Origin: Nitrososphaerales archaeon
GTDB taxonomy: Archaea > Thermoproteota > Nitrososphaeria > Nitrososphaerales > CADDZS01
Length of the DNA stretch: 6,104 bases
Direction: 5' to 3'
Assembly (NCBI GenBank): GCA_030043455.1
Contig: JASHXQ010000101.1
Location: 1 to 6,104 of the forward strand
Shown here: one piece after another, positions 5,233 through 6,104 of the stretch
Position numbering within the stretch: the first letter of the stretch is position 1
How the letters are laid out: every line of letters begins with the position of its first letter
Position numbers and translations under genes: made by a program
Notes under the pieces: generated by a model
Seen by the model: only the letters and a program-made list of their open reading frames with translations
What the model was told of the DNA's origin: nothing
Databases searched by the model: none

Positions 5233-6104
5233 TTGCTGACCAGAAGTGTCAACGGTGCGATAGCTCAAATCGTCGCGATTGTAATCATTGTGATCATCAT
5301 AGCCGCCGGCGGGGTCGGTGCTTATCTTTTTTTGGGAAACAAGGGCAGTAGCACAACCTCTGCACTTTCATCGAGCACGTTGACAACTACTTCGTCACCT
5401 TCATCTTCCACCTCCGCCATAGTCACTTCGTCAAGCGTCAGTTCCTCGTCCTCTTCTTCGTCGTCTTCGTCGGTAGCTTCGACAAACACCAGTTCGTCAA
5501 GTTCGACTTCGGTTGTCGTTACTTCGTCAAGCGTATCATCCTCTTCCACTACATCCTCTTCTTCATCTTCTTCCTCTCTCGTTACGACAAACACGACCTC
5601 GTCGAGTTCTACTAGCTCTGTTTCAAATTCATCTGCCTTACCCGGATTAAGTGATGTGACGTTTGCAATGGGCGTTAATTCTTCTTATTATCCCATTAAC
5701 GAGACCTCATCTTTTACGCCGCTAGATCCGGATGTTTACTATTGGTTGAATTTCACTTACATCAACGCTTCGTTCGATGTGACTTACACTTTCTATTATC
5801 CGAATGGTACAGAAGCCTCCAGTCTTAGCCAGGGCTCAAACACCCTGGACGCAGGTAACCTTTGGCAGACGATCTATCTTTACTTCCCTCTCGCTGGCGA
5901 ACCATTCGCAAACGTCACGGGGCAGTGGTTTGTGAATACCTACGTCAATGGTACCGAAGTTCTAAGGCTTCCATTCTATGTTGGCAGTTATTCGTCCCCA
6001 TTGGTCATTTCGGAAAGTGCGGTGTCGCCCGAACAGAATTCTACAGGTTATCCAATCAATAGCACGATCTATTACACCACGAACAGCGCGGAAGTCTATT
6101 CCTT
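5233..6104 (+). CDS. Ser/Thr-rich membrane-anchored surface glycoprotein (3' end beyond window)
   Basis: The frame is open from 5071 to the right edge. TTG at 5233 is the chosen start because it directly precedes the membrane segment and has a TATA-like box 30 bases upstream; an earlier GTG at 5095 would add an extra helix. From TTG, 290 codons are visible. Residues 9-35 form one hydrophobic helix (AQIVAIVIIVIIIAAGGVGA). Residues 37-134 are almost only Ser and Thr with a few Val, Ala, Leu and Asn, and contain two tandem units of about 32-35 residues. From 135 on the sequence looks beta-rich and Ig-like, with about a dozen N-x-S/T sites (for example NFT, NAS, NGT, NVT, NST). Archaeal ABC-type binding proteins and S-layer-associated proteins share this layout of helix, S/T linker and outer domain. 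The linker is probably O-glycosylated and spans the cell wall layer. The visible outer part matches no family I recognise. Confidence 0.82.
   Translation, partial: MLTRSVNGAIAQIVAIVIIVIIIAAGGVGAYLFLGNKGSSTTSALSSSTLTTTSSPSSSTSAIVTSSSVSSSSSSSSSSSVASTNTSSSSSTSVVVTSSSVSSSSTTSSSSSSSSLVTTNTTSSSSTSSVSNSSALPGLSDVTFAMGVNSSYYPINETSSFTPLDPDVYYWLNFTYINASFDVTYTFYYPNGTEASSLSQGSNTLDAGNLWQTIYLYFPLAGEPFANVTGQWFVNTYVNGTEVLRLPFYVGSYSSPLVISESAVSPEQNSTGYPINSTIYYTTNSAEVYS
5425..5625 (+). repeat. Two tandem repeats inside the Ser/Thr linker
   Basis: Unit 1 (5425-5520) and unit 2 (5521 to about 5625) share the opening ACTTCGTCAAGCGT and an internal CGACAAACAC (5480-5489 and 5585-5594). Each encodes TSSSVSSS, then a Ser run, then V/L-x-x-TNT and another Ser/Thr block, 32 and about 35 residues long. 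Serine codons are mixed (TCG, TCC, TCT, TCA, AGT, AGC), so the repeat is not a simple microsatellite. It suggests linker growth by unequal duplication. Confidence 0.6.

Noticed and set aside
5322..5594. Minus-strand 90-codon frame almost entirely Glu, Asp and Val
   Set aside because: It is the antisense reading of the Ser/Thr-rich linker; TCN and TCD codons read backwards give acidic residues. The plus-strand frame is explained by the surface protein.
5425..5625. Possible CRISPR or microsatellite array suggested by repeated TCG/TCT words
   Set aside because: There are no constant-length repeats with unique spacers. The frame stays open and encodes a Ser/Thr linker with two degenerate units.

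Overview
The window looks archaeal, although this is inferred rather than proven. Start codons have no Shine-Dalgarno sequence in front of them. Instead, A/T-rich TATA-like boxes sit about 22 to 30 bases upstream of several starts, which is the spacing expected for leaderless or nearly leaderless archaeal transcripts. Start codons appear to include GTG and TTG. The right-hand gene encodes a typical archaeal surface protein: one N-terminal membrane segment, a long Ser/Thr linker, then beta-rich sequence full of N-x-S/T sites. A lineage such as Nitrososphaeria or Thermoplasmata would fit, but the sequence cannot decide this.

Layout: (1) 1-1427, minus strand, is a long open frame with a GTG start that runs off the left edge. 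It encodes a cysteine-rich secreted protein of an uncharacterised family. (2) 1428-1838 is a 411-base divergent intergenic region. It holds the promoter of gene 1, a recognisable decayed C-terminus of a TPR-type protein (minus strand, 1532-1672) and a small inverted repeat. (3) 1839-3431, plus strand, is a secreted phosphoesterase of the phospholipase C / AcpA acid phosphatase superfamily. (4) 3589-3864, plus strand, is a small two-helix membrane protein. (5) 4016-4948, minus strand, is a secreted protein of the peptidase G1 (eqolisin, glutamic peptidase) fold that keeps the catalytic Glu but has Met in place of the catalytic Gln. (6) 5067-5130 is a second copy of the first 63 bases of gene 4, carrying one extra base that breaks its frame. 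(7) 5233 to the right edge, plus strand, is the N-terminal part of a membrane-anchored Ser/Thr-rich surface glycoprotein.

Four of the five intact or partial genes encode exported proteins, and the fifth is a small membrane protein. The genes alternate in strand with their own spacers, so they do not form one operon. The shared theme is the cell surface: a phosphoesterase, a G1-like protein, an uncharacterised Cys-rich secreted protein and a surface glycoprotein. G1 peptidases and AcpA-type phosphatases are known for activity at acidic pH, so an acidic, scavenging lifestyle is a reasonable inference. The remnant and the frameshifted partial duplication show that the region has been rearranged, as expected of an accessory region. 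I see no transposase, CRISPR array, tRNA or rRNA.
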